The translations under genes and the position numbers were made by a program. Below the pieces are notes generated by a model. The model saw only the letters and a program-made list of their open reading frames with translations, was not told the origin of the DNA and made no database searches. Shown here piece by piece: positions 7,826 through 15,947 of a stretch of 64,000 nucleotides of DNA (its first letter is position 1; the number at the start of each line of letters is the position of its first letter). The DNA comes from a bacterium M00.F.Ca.ET.205.01.1.1 (lineage in GTDB: Bacteria > Pseudomonadota > Alphaproteobacteria > Rhizobiales > Rhizobiaceae): contig SRUQ01000006.1 of the NCBI GenBank assembly GCA_004791255.1, forward strand, positions 186,001-250,000, read 5' to 3'.

Positions 7826-8866
7826 TTAGTTGCAGGCCGCGACGGTGCCGGCGGCGACGCCCGCGCAGACCTCGTCCTTCTTGATCCAGCCGGCGTCGAT
7901 GACGACGTTGAGATTGTCCTTGGTGATGGCGATCGGGGTGAGGAACAGCGACTTGACGGTGTTGCCGCCGGGCGTCGTGAAGTCCTTGACACCGGCAATG
8001 TCGGTCATCTTCTTGCCGTCGGCCAGCTGCGAGGCGATCTCGGCGGCATTCTTGCCGAGTTCGCGTGCGTCCTTCCACACCGACACGGTCTGGGTGCCGA
8101 GCGCGATGCGGTTCAGTGCGGCATGGTCGCCGTCCTGGCCCGATACCGGCACTGTGCCGGCGAGACCCTGCGCCGTCAGCGCCGCGACGACGCCGCCGGC
8201 GGTGCCGTCATTGGCCGCGACCACGGCATCGACCTTGTTGTCGTTGGCGGTCAGGAACTGTTCCATGTTCTTCTGGGCGTTGGCGGGCAGCCAGCCGTCC
8301 GTGTAGGCCTCGCCGACATTCTTGATCTTGCCCGAGTCGATCGCGTCCTTGAGCACTTCCATCGAGCCCGCGAACAGGAAATCGGCATTCGGGTCGGAAC
8401 CGGAGCCCTTGATGAAGACATAGTTGCCCTCGGGCTTGGCCTGGAACACGCCGCGGGCCTGCATGCGACCGACTTCCTTGTTGTCGAAGGTCAGGTAAAA
8501 GACGTCCTTGTTCTCGATCAGGCGGTCATAGCCGACGACCGGAATGCCTTCGTCGAGCGCCTTCTGGACGGCCGGGCCGATGGCCGAAGCATCCTGCGCC
8601 AGGATGATCAGTGAATTGGCGCCCTGCGAGATCAGGCTCTCGACATCGGTGAGCTGCTTGCCGGGGTTGGACTGCGCGTCGGCGGAAATGTACTTGTCGC
8701 CGGCGGCCTCGATCGCCTTCTTCATGGCGGCCTCGTCGGTCTTCCAGCGCTCTTCCTGGAAGTTGGACCACGAAACGCCGATAACCTTGTCCTTCGCCTG
8801 GGCGACCGACGCGAGCGTCAGCGACATGGCGACACCCGCCAGGATGGCGGTTGCGAATCTTTTCAT
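7826..8866 (-). CDS. xylF: D-xylose ABC transporter, periplasmic binding protein
   Basis: The 346-residue protein begins with a signal peptide (MKRFATAILAGVAMSLTLASVAQA, written here only as evidence of cleavage near residue 24), followed by a type I periplasmic-binding fold. Segments closely resembling E. coli XylF include ERWKTDEAAMKKA, VGYDRLI, TFDNKEVGRMQA, DGWLPANAQKNME, AVVAANDGTAGG and SGQDGD. This supports xylose as ligand, although arabinose or related sugars cannot be excluded. The start at 8866 is set by GGGAGGATACA directly upstream; a longer frame has no such site. It is the first gene of the operon, divergent from its likely repressor. Confidence 0.9.
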   Translation of the reverse strand: MKRFATAILAGVAMSLTLASVAQAKDKVIGVSWSNFQEERWKTDEAAMKKAIEAAGDKYISADAQSNPGKQLTDVESLISQGANSLIILAQDASAIGPAVQKALDEGIPVVGYDRLIENKDVFYLTFDNKEVGRMQARGVFQAKPEGNYVFIKGSGSDPNADFLFAGSMEVLKDAIDSGKIKNVGEAYTDGWLPANAQKNMEQFLTANDNKVDAVVAANDGTAGGVVAALTAQGLAGTVPVSGQDGDHAALNRIALGTQTVSVWKDARELGKNAAEIASQLADGKKMTDIAGVKDFTTPGGNTVKSLFLTPIAITKDNLNVVIDAGWIKKDEVCAGVAAGTVAACN

Positions 8867-8929
8867 TGTATCCTCCCTGCGCCGCGTATGGCGCGACCAA
8901 ACTGGCCCGAAGGCCGGCACAAAGGCTCT

Positions 8930-8952
8930 ATTTTTTCGAGCCTCGAAAAAAT
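8930..8952. promoter_or_regulatory. ROK-repressor operator O1 at xylF
   Basis: Perfect inverted repeat: arms ATTTTTTCGAG (8930-8940) and CTCGAAAAAAT (8942-8952) around one central base. It overlaps the predicted -10 and start of transcription of xylF, an ideal position for repression. Confidence 0.75.
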
Positions 8953-8979
8953 ACTGGTCCATCGCCGGAACAGTGTCAA
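8951..8979 (-). promoter_or_regulatory. Housekeeping-type promoter of xylFHG
   Basis: On the minus strand TTGACA (8979-8974), 17 bases, then CAGTAT (8956-8951), close to the rhizobial CTTGAC-N17-CTATAT pattern. The -10 overlaps operator O1. Confidence 0.55.
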
Positions 8980-9013
8980 CATCGATTCTGATGGATTCTG
9001 ATGTGTCCTCGAA

Positions 9014-9036
9014 TTTTTTTCGAGACCCGGAATAAA
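9014..9036. promoter_or_regulatory. Second ROK-type operator O2 upstream of the repressor gene
   Basis: The left arm TTTTTTCGAG (9015-9024) is identical to O1; the right arm (9026-9036) matches 7 of 11 bases. Centre-to-centre distance to O1 is 84 bases, about eight helical turns. Confidence 0.6.
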
Positions 9037-9135
9037 TAATGACAGGGCTGAACGCTTCTGCCAGTATTTGGCTGGTGTTGCCGGCGGCGCTGGGGGTGGC
9101 GAGAGGCTGCGGCAACCGGGGAGGAAGTGCAAGAC

Positions 9136-10377
9136 ATGTCGGTCGGAATCCGCCACGACGATCTGCGCCGGCGCAACCGGGCGATGGTGATTGCGGCCGT
9201 ACGCCGCGCCGGTCAGCCTTCGCGCACGGAAATCGCCGCGACCACCGGTCTCAGCCATTCGACCATATCGGCGATCTCCTCCGATCTGATCGGCGAAGGC
9301 ATACTGGCGCAGAGCAAGCCGAGCGAGGCCGGCGCGCTGAAGCGAGGCCGGCCCCAGGTCGGACTCTGCCTCAATCCGGAAGCCGCGGCGGTGATGGCCG
9401 TGGTGCTGTCGCTGAATTTCCTGTCCGTCGCCGTCATCGACTATGCCGGCCAGGTGATCGCCGAAGAGCAGCGCCGGCTGGACACGCTGACTATGTCGCG
9501 CGAGGCGCTGATCGGCGAATGCGTCGCCATCGTGCGGCGCCGGCTCGAGGATCCCGATCTCGACGTCCGGAGCATCGCCCGCATCGCGCTGGCGATCCAG
9601 GGCATCACCGACACCGAAGCGCGCGCCATGCTGTGGTCCCCGATCACGCCGCAGACTGACATCGCCTTCGCCGATATACTCGAAGCCGAATTCGGCATCC
9701 CCGCCACGGTGGAGAACGACTGCAACATGATGGCGGTGGCGCTACGCTGGCGCGATCCCCAGCGCTACCGCGACGACTTCATCGCCCTCCTGCTTTCGCA
9801 CGGCATCGGCATGGGCCTGGTGCTGAAGGGCGCATTGTTTACCGGCACCCATTCTTCGGGTGGCGAATTCGGCCACATGATCCATCGGCCTGGCGGCGCA
9901 CTCTGCCGCTGCGGGCGGCGCGGCTGTGTCGAGGCCTATGCCGGCAACTATGCCATCTGGCGCAACGCCAGGATGATGAGCGAAGATGCCGAACCGGTCG
10001 ATGTCAACGACGCCGACATGCGCACGCTCGCCGCGCGCGCTCGTGAGAGCGATGGTCCGGAGCGCGAGGCCTACCGCAAGGCCGGCGAGGCGCTGGGCTA
10101 CGGCCTCGGCAGCCTGTTCGCGCTGATCGATCCCGCACCCGTCGCCATGGTTGGCGTCAGTGCCGCCGCCTTCGACCTGATCGAACCGGCCTTGCGCGAG
10201 GCCATCGCCCAGACCGCCGGCGGCCAGCATTCGAAGTCGATTTCCTTCGACACCGAGCCGAATGAACTGCCGCTCATCCGCGAAGGCTGCGCCATGCGCG
10301 CACTAACCTTCGTCGACCAGGAGATTTTCGCGCCGGGGGTGCAGGCGAAGGCCGGCGCTGGGAAGAACGTGGCCTGA
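9136..10377 (+). CDS. xylR: ROK-family transcriptional repressor (XylR-like)
   Basis: The roughly 413-residue protein has an N-terminal winged helix-turn-helix (about residues 15-75, TEIAATTGLSHSTISAISSDL) and a C-terminal ROK sugar-kinase-like domain. The zinc-binding signature CRCGRRGCVEAYAG is near residue 260 and a glycine-rich segment GIGMGLVLKG precedes it. ROK repressors of this type bind xylose and release the operator. An ATG at 9136 is preferred over GTG at 9127 because the ribosome site GGGAGGA is 10 bases before the ATG and nearly touches the GTG. It is divergent from xylFHG with two candidate operators between. The inducer is inferred from context. Confidence 0.85.
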   Translation: MSVGIRHDDLRRRNRAMVIAAVRRAGQPSRTEIAATTGLSHSTISAISSDLIGEGILAQSKPSEAGALKRGRPQVGLCLNPEAAAVMAVVLSLNFLSVAVIDYAGQVIAEEQRRLDTLTMSREALIGECVAIVRRRLEDPDLDVRSIARIALAIQGITDTEARAMLWSPITPQTDIAFADILEAEFGIPATVENDCNMMAVALRWRDPQRYRDDFIALLLSHGIGMGLVLKGALFTGTHSSGGEFGHMIHRPGGALCRCGRRGCVEAYAGNYAIWRNARMMSEDAEPVDVNDADMRTLAARARESDGPEREAYRKAGEALGYGLGSLFALIDPAPVAMVGVSAAAFDLIEPALREAIAQTAGGQHSKSISFDTEPNELPLIREGCAMRALTFVDQEIFAPGVQAKAGAGKNVA

Positions 10378-10437
10378 GCGAACTTGGCGCCGAAGTCGCG
10401 AATTGCATCAACGTTGGAGGTTGACCGAAGCCACCGC

Positions 10438-10653
10438 GACTTCGTCATTCCAGGGCGGAGCAGGAGCGAAGCTCCGTCGCGAAGACCCTGGAATCCATGC
10501 CGTTACCTCGGTCGTAGGGGTGCGGCGGTGCAGAATTCTGGATCGTAGCGGTGCTTTGAAGTCCAGGCATGGATCCCTTGGACTGCGGAGCAGCTCCAGA
10601 GATCTGCGCCGCGTCGCTTCTTCGCTCCTTGCTCCGCCCGTGGATGACGAAGC
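10438..10653. repeat. Imperfect long palindromic intergenic element
   Basis: About 215 bases whose ends are inverted copies: CGTCATTCCAGGGCGGAGCA near 10443 is mirrored by GCTCCGCCCGTGGATGACG near 10631, and CCTGGAATCCATGCC by AGGCATGGATCC further in. No plausible gene lies inside. It fills the 298-base gap between xylR and phoB and resembles MITE-like elements common in Mesorhizobium. Confidence 0.7.
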
Positions 10654-10675
10654 ATAAGCGTAGCCGCCCCGAGCC

Positions 10676-11365
10676 TCAGTCTTCCCTGATCGCATATCCC
10701 GCCCCACGAATGGTGCGGATCACGTCAGGCATGCGGCCATTGTTGACCGCCTTGCGCAGCCGGCCGACATGCACGTCCACGGTGCGCTCGTCGATATAGA
10801 TCGTCTCGCCCCAGACATTGTCGAGCAGCTGGCTGCGCGAGAACACCCGGCCGGGATGACGCATCATGAATTCGAGCAGCCGGAACTCGGTCGGCCCGAG
10901 CCGGATCTCGCTCTTCTTGCGATAGACCCGATGCGATTCACGGTCGAGCACGATGTCGCCGACCTTGAGCACGCTGGACAGCACCTCAGGCTTGGCCCGG
11001 CGCAGCAGCGCCTTGACGCGGGCCATGAATTCCGGCGTCGAGAACGGCTTGACCAGATAATCGTCGGCGCCGGTCGAAAGGCCGCGCACGCGATCGCTTT
11101 CCTCGCCGCGCGCCGTCAGCATGATGATCGGCAGCCGCTCGGTCTCGGGCCGCATTCGCAGACGGCGACAAAGCTCGATGCCGGAAACCGCCGGCACCAT
11201 CCAGTCGAGCACCAGAAGGTCGGGAACGTTCTCCTGCAGCCGAATTTCGGCCTCGTCGCCGCGCGTCACCACCTCGACCTGGTAGCCCTCGGACTCCAGA
11301 TTGTAGCGGAGCAGCACCCCCAGCGGCTCCTCATCCTCCACCACCATGATGCGTGGCGCGATCAT
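10676..11365 (-). CDS. phoB: Phosphate regulon response regulator PhoB
   Basis: The 229-residue OmpR-family regulator has a receiver domain (about 1-120) with acidic residues VVEDEE, phospho-acceptor Asp54 in LVLDWMVP, and Lys in VKPF. The C-terminal winged helix (about 130-229) ends in the recognition segment ERTVDVHVGRLRKAVN. It activates genes with PHO boxes during phosphate shortage. It is the last gene of the minus-strand pst-phoU-phoB group, separated from phoU by a repeat element. The usual partner gene phoR is not in this window. Confidence 0.95.
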   Translation of the reverse strand: MIAPRIMVVEDEEPLGVLLRYNLESEGYQVEVVTRGDEAEIRLQENVPDLLVLDWMVPAVSGIELCRRLRMRPETERLPIIMLTARGEESDRVRGLSTGADDYLVKPFSTPEFMARVKALLRRAKPEVLSSVLKVGDIVLDRESHRVYRKKSEIRLGPTEFRLLEFMMRHPGRVFSRSQLLDNVWGETIYIDERTVDVHVGRLRKAVNNGRMPDVIRTIRGAGYAIRED

Positions 11366-11382
11366 CGACTGGTCACCTCAAA

Positions 11383-11476
11383 AGCAATTCCAGGAAAAGT
11401 GTGAAACGGTTTCCGTGCGGAATCTGCGTGAAAACAAAGAGATAGAGCGGTTCGGCTTGAGACGGTGAACCGTTCC
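11383..11476. repeat. Short palindromic intergenic repeat, copy A
   Basis: Starts GCAATTCCAGGAAAAGTGTG and continues through AACAAAGAGATAGAGCGGTTC. It matches the 49706-49810 element over almost its full length. It sits between phoU and phoB, so it would be transcribed with the operon. Confidence 0.75.
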
Positions 11477-11481
11477 AGTGG

Positions 11482-12189
11482 TCAGGCGGCCGGCGCCGAC
11501 ATGGCCGTCTCGTCCTGCTTGGGGCGATTGGCGGGCAGTTGCGTGCCGGTCAGAACATAATACGCATTTTCGGCGATGTTGGTCACGTGGTCGCCGATGC
11601 GTTCGAGGTTCTTGGCGCAGAACAACAGATGCGTGCAGGCCGTGATGTTGCGCGGATCCTCCATCATGTAGGTCAGGAGTTCACGAAACACGGCAGTGTA
11701 TTTGACGTCGACGCGCTCGTCGTCGGCGCGCAGCTTGGCGAGTGCCGCGGCATCGCGCGCCGCGTATTCCTCGATGACACCCTGCACCTGGATCAGCACC
11801 AGCTGCGCCATCGCGTCGATCGAATGCGACAGATCGCGCGGCGTGGCGGAAAGGCCGACAGTGCCGACACGCTTGGCGATGTTCTTGGCCAGGTCGCCGA
11901 TGCGCTCGAGATCGCCGGCCATGCGGATCGAGCCGACGACGTGGCGCAGATCGTCGGCCATCGGCTGCCGCTTGGCGATCAGCGTGATGGCGCGGTCGTC
12001 GAGCTCGCGCTGGCGCGCATCCATGATGGCGTCGTCGGAGACGACACGCTGGGCCAGCGCATTGTCGGAATTCAGCAGCGCCTTGGTGGCACCGCCGACC
12101 ATCGAACTGGCGAGATCGCCCATGTCGCGGATCAGCCTGCTGATCTGCCCGAGATCCTCGTCGAAAGCAGCGACTGTATGTTCGCCCAT
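11482..12189 (-). CDS. phoU: Phosphate signalling protein PhoU
   Basis: The 235-residue all-helical protein contains two PhoU repeats, each with the metal-binding pattern seen here as RIGDLAKNIAKR (about residue 96) and RIGDHVTNIAENAYY (about residue 196). PhoU links the Pst transporter to the PhoR/PhoB system and restrains phosphate uptake when phosphate is plentiful. It follows pstB by 39 bases in the minus-strand operon. The length matches family members. Confidence 0.95.
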   Translation of the reverse strand: MGEHTVAAFDEDLGQISRLIRDMGDLASSMVGGATKALLNSDNALAQRVVSDDAIMDARQRELDDRAITLIAKRQPMADDLRHVVGSIRMAGDLERIGDLAKNIAKRVGTVGLSATPRDLSHSIDAMAQLVLIQVQGVIEEYAARDAAALAKLRADDERVDVKYTAVFRELLTYMMEDPRNITACTHLLFCAKNLERIGDHVTNIAENAYYVLTGTQLPANRPKQDETAMSAPAA

Positions 12190-12228
12190 GATCCTAGTCC
12201 TCGTGCCTGAAATCCACTGTCGGACCGC

Positions 12229-13053
12229 TCAGCCGAACCGGCCGGTGATGTAGTCCTGAGTGCGTTTGTCGTCGGGGGTGGTGAACATCTTGTCGGTGGC
12301 TCCCTCCTCGACCAGATAGCCGAGATGGAACATCGCGGTGCGCTGCGACACGCGAGCCGCCTGCTGCATCGAGTGGGTGACGATGACGATCGTATAGTTC
12401 TGACGCAGTTCGTCGATCAGTTCCTCGACGCGAGCGGTGGCGATCGGATCGAGTGCCGAGCACGGCTCGTCCATCAGGATCACCTCGGGCGACACGGCGA
12501 TGGCGCGCGCGATGCACAGGCGCTGCTGCTGGCCACCGGAAAGGCCGGTGCCGGGTTCCTGCAAGCGGTCCTTGACCTCGTTCCAGATTGCCGCCTTCTT
12601 CAGGCTCGACTCGACGATCTGATCCATGTCGGCCTTGCGCTTGGCCAGCCCGTGGATGCGCGGGCCGTAGGCGACGTTCTCGTAGATCGACTTGGGGAAC
12701 GGGTTGGGCTTCTGGAACACCATGCCGACGCGCGCCCTGAGTTCGACGACGTCGATGTTCTTGTCGTAGATATCCTCTTCGTCGAGCGTGATCTTGCCGG
12801 TCACCCGGGCCGAATCGATGGTGTCGTTCATCCGGTTGAGGCAGCGCAGGAAGGTGGACTTGCCGCACCCAGAAGGGCCAATCAGCGCTGTTACCTGATT
12901 GAGGCGGACGTCGAGATTGACATCGAACAGCGCCTGTTTCTCTCCGTAGAACACGCCGACCTTGTCGCCGCGCATTTTGATCACTTCGTTCGACTTGGCG
13001 TTCATCTTGTCGCCCACCGCGTTTTCTAGGGACTGTTCGGTCATGATGTTCAT
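12229..13053 (-). CDS. pstB: Phosphate ABC transporter ATP-binding protein
   Basis: The 274-residue ABC ATPase has Walker A GPSGCGKSTFLR, signature LSGGQQQRLCIARA, Walker B VILMDEPCSALDP and the switch His in THSMQQAARVS; the segment RCLNRMND is typical of PstB. The first 25 residues are a non-conserved extension before IKMRGDKVGV, so translation could start at a later Met. It powers PstCA. It is 17 bases downstream of pstA. Confidence 0.95.
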   Translation of the reverse strand: MNIMTEQSLENAVGDKMNAKSNEVIKMRGDKVGVFYGEKQALFDVNLDVRLNQVTALIGPSGCGKSTFLRCLNRMNDTIDSARVTGKITLDEEDIYDKNIDVVELRARVGMVFQKPNPFPKSIYENVAYGPRIHGLAKRKADMDQIVESSLKKAAIWNEVKDRLQEPGTGLSGGQQQRLCIARAIAVSPEVILMDEPCSALDPIATARVEELIDELRQNYTIVIVTHSMQQAARVSQRTAMFHLGYLVEEGATDKMFTTPDDKRTQDYITGRFG

Positions 13054-13069
13054 ACCAAAATGCCTTTTT

Positions 13070-14386
13070 CTACCAGCGCCGCTCGAACCGACGCCGAAGC
13101 ACGATCGCGGTGATGTTCATGGCCATGAGGAAGACGAGCAGGATGATGATGGCGCCAGACATTCGCTCGACGAAGGCGCGTTCGGCCTCGTTCGCCCACA
13201 TGTAGATCTGCACCGGCAGCGCGGTGGCCGGATCGAAAGGCGTCTTCGGATAGTCGGCAACGAAGGCGACCATGCCGATCAGGAGCAGCGGCGCGGTTTC
13301 GCCGAGCGCGCGCGCCAGGCCGATGATGGTGCCGGTGAGGATGCCGGGCGCGGCAAGTGGCAGGATGTGCTGGAACACCATTTGCATCTTGGAGGCGCCG
13401 AGACCGAGAGCTGCCGAGCGGATCGATGGCGGCACGGCGGCTAGTGCCGCGCGTGTCGCGATGATGATCGTCGGCAGCGTCATCAGCGTCAGCACCAGGC
13501 CGCCGACGAAAGCGGCGGAGCGCGGCATGCCGAGGAAATTGATGAACACCGCGAGGCCAAGCAAGCCGAAGACGATCGACGGCACCGCAGCCAGATTGTT
13601 GATGTTCACCTCGATCAGGTCGGTGAAGCGGTTCTTCTTGGCGAACTCCTCCAGATAGATTGAGGCGGCGACGCCGATCGGCAGCGCCAGGAGCAGCACG
13701 ATCACCATCATATAGAACGAGCCGATGATGGCCACGCCCATGCCCGAGGTCTCAGGCCGGCTGGAGGCGCCATAGGTGAACAGGCCGGTGTTGAAATGCT
13801 CGGCCATCGCGCCGTCGGCCTTGAGCTTGTTCATCCAGGCGATCTGCTGGTCCGAGACCTTGCGACGCGCTTCCTCGACGCCGAGGTCGATCTGGCCCTT
13901 GAAGGCCGAGTCGAGATTGGCGGCGGCGAGAATGTTGACATCACGCGTCGTGCCGATGACCGACGGATTGGCGGCGACGATGTCGCGCAACTGGACGCGC
14001 GCGCCTTCGGACAGGAAGCCCTTGAGCTTCTGGATCATCGGCTTGTTGTCCGGAGAGATGCCAAGCTTGGCGATCAGCGCGTTCTCGGCAAGTTTGGGAT
14101 AATTTGCCTTGATCAGCACGCTCGGATCGGTGCCGCGCTTGTTGGCGGGATCGATCACCTTCTCGTCGAAAGTAATCGGCAACGATACCGTCGTCTGCCA
14201 GAAGGCGGTGTAGCCTTTCGAGACGATGGTGACCAGCATGATGGCCAGAAACGCCAGGCCGACGGAAATCGCCACAACGCCGTAGATGCGGAAACGGCGC
14301 TCGGCGGCGTAGCGGGCCTTCAGGCCGATGTCGCGGCGTGGATGGGCCGCGACCCTGACCATCGTATCCATGGGGATGTCGGTCAT
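13070..14386 (-). CDS. pstA: Phosphate ABC transporter permease PstA
   Basis: The 438-residue permease is longer than enteric PstA (about 300). It has one N-terminal helix (about 35-57) and then a long extracytoplasmic insertion (about 65-205, a DUF3333-type extension) before the six-helix permease core. The core carries the conserved loop RAALAAVPPSIRSAALGLGASKMQ. Its ATG overlaps the pstC stop by four bases (ATGA), so translation is coupled. It pairs with PstC to form the channel. Confidence 0.93.
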   Translation of the reverse strand: MTDIPMDTMVRVAAHPRRDIGLKARYAAERRFRIYGVVAISVGLAFLAIMLVTIVSKGYTAFWQTTVSLPITFDEKVIDPANKRGTDPSVLIKANYPKLAENALIAKLGISPDNKPMIQKLKGFLSEGARVQLRDIVAANPSVIGTTRDVNILAAANLDSAFKGQIDLGVEEARRKVSDQQIAWMNKLKADGAMAEHFNTGLFTYGASSRPETSGMGVAIIGSFYMMVIVLLLALPIGVAASIYLEEFAKKNRFTDLIEVNINNLAAVPSIVFGLLGLAVFINFLGMPRSAAFVGGLVLTLMTLPTIIIATRAALAAVPPSIRSAALGLGASKMQMVFQHILPLAAPGILTGTIIGLARALGETAPLLLIGMVAFVADYPKTPFDPATALPVQIYMWANEAERAFVERMSGAIIILLVFLMAMNITAIVLRRRFERRW

Positions 14387-15849
14387 TCGTACTGCTCCCG
14401 GTATTTGCGCACGATGTAGAGGGCGACAATGTTCATCACCAGCGTCAGCGCGAACAGCGTCAGGCCGAGCGCGAAGGCGACCAGCGTCTGCGGCGAGTTG
14501 AACTCGAGGTCACCGGTAAGCTGGTTGACGATCTTGACGGTGATGGTCGTCATCGCCTCGAACGGGTTGATGGTGAGATTGGCAGCGACACCGGCTGCCA
14601 GCACGACGATCATCGTCTCGCCGATGGCGCGGGAGGCGGTCAGCAGGATGGCGCCGACGATGCCGGGTAGTGCCGCCGGCAGGATCACCCGCTTGATCGT
14701 CTCGGACCGAGTTGCGCCGAGGCCGAGCGAGCCGTCGCGCATGGCACGCGGCACCGCGGTGATGATGTCGTCGGACAAGGAGGACACGACCGGGATCAGC
14801 ATCACGCCCATGACCAGGCCGGCGGTGAAGATGCTCTGGCCCTGGATGAAGGGCGAACCACCGGTGAGCGCTGCGGACAGGTCGCGCAGGAACGGCCCGA
14901 GCGTGACGACGGCGAAGATACCGTAGACGATGGTCGGTATGCCGGCCAGCAGTTCAAGCGCCGGCTTGACCACCGAGCGCACCCTGGGCGTTGCGTATTC
15001 GGACATGTAGACCGCCGACATCAGCCCGACCGGTACTGCCACCAGCAGTGCGACCGCAGCGATGTAGAGCGTGCCGGCAAGGAGCGGGATCAGGCCGAAC
15101 TGGCCCTGGCTGCCGCCCGAACCGGCAGCGGCGAAACGCGGATCCCAGACCGTGCCGAAGAAAAAACTCATCGGCGAGACGCTCTCGAAGAAGGTAATCG
15201 TCTGGAACAGCATGGAAAGCACGATGCCGACGGTGGTCAAGATGGCGATGGTGGAGGCCGCGAGCAGCCCCCACAGCATCAGCCTTTCGACATTGTTGCG
15301 CGCCCTTGCGCGCGGCGCGATCTGCCTGAACGCATAAAGGGCGCCGGCGATCGACAAAACGAGGGTGACCGCAGCGCCGATCAGGCTGAGCCGGCTCTGT
15401 ACCGTGTTCGCCTCGGCGGCGATCGGGATCATATAGTCCTGCGTGTCGCTCGCCAGCGCCACACCCTTGGCGGCGAGCAGCGGCTGCAGCTCGGCGAAAG
15501 TTGCGGGCAGCGCGGCCAGCGTGCCTGCATCAAGCTGGCGCAGGCCCTTGGCGAGGCTTTTCACCAGGCTGACGTCAAGTGCTTCGCTGGCAACCTTGCT
15601 GTCAGCGGTGCGCTCGGGCAAGGCAGCGTGAATGTGCCGGTCGAGATAGATCGAAGAGCCGATGTTCCAGGCGGCAAGCAGCAAAAGGGCAGGCAGGACG
15701 GCGAGCAGGAAGGCCCACCAGCCGTGGTAATGGGCACGGGAATGCGGCTTGACCCGACCATCGTCCTGCGCCGCGGCACGCTGCCGGCCGATGAAAAATG
15801 CAACCAGACCGATGGCAACAACGATGGCGAGTACAAGCAAGGACGACAT
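14383..15849 (-). CDS. pstC: Phosphate ABC transporter permease PstC
   Basis: The 488-residue protein has an N-terminal helix, an extended periplasmic region (about 65-145), two further helices and the permease core with the EAA-type loop AVPRAMRDGSLGLGATRSE. It is longer than enteric PstC, as is common in Rhizobiales. It starts with MSSLLVLAIVVAIG and is separated from pstS by a 98-base gap holding a perfect 13-bp hairpin. It overlaps pstA. Confidence 0.93.
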   Translation of the reverse strand: MSSLLVLAIVVAIGLVAFFIGRQRAAAQDDGRVKPHSRAHYHGWWAFLLAVLPALLLLAAWNIGSSIYLDRHIHAALPERTADSKVASEALDVSLVKSLAKGLRQLDAGTLAALPATFAELQPLLAAKGVALASDTQDYMIPIAAEANTVQSRLSLIGAAVTLVLSIAGALYAFRQIAPRARARNNVERLMLWGLLAASTIAILTTVGIVLSMLFQTITFFESVSPMSFFFGTVWDPRFAAAGSGGSQGQFGLIPLLAGTLYIAAVALLVAVPVGLMSAVYMSEYATPRVRSVVKPALELLAGIPTIVYGIFAVVTLGPFLRDLSAALTGGSPFIQGQSIFTAGLVMGVMLIPVVSSLSDDIITAVPRAMRDGSLGLGATRSETIKRVILPAALPGIVGAILLTASRAIGETMIVVLAAGVAANLTINPFEAMTTITVKIVNQLTGDLEFNSPQTLVAFALGLTLFALTLVMNIVALYIVRKYREQYE

Positions 15850-15902
15850 GGGCCCACCCCAAGGGAAACTCTAGTCGCAGCCGCCATTGCGGCGTGCGGC
15901 GA

Positions 15903-15936
15903 AACCAGGGCGCGGGTTCTGCTCCGCGCCCTGGTT
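15903..15936 (-). terminator. Stem-loop between pstS and pstC
   Basis: Perfect 13-bp stem (AACCAGGGCGCGG and complement) with an 8-base loop and only three Ts after it on the minus strand. Likely a partial terminator or mRNA-protecting hairpin that favours pstS expression over pstCAB. Confidence 0.6.
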
Positions 15937-15947
15937 CGGTAGCTTGA

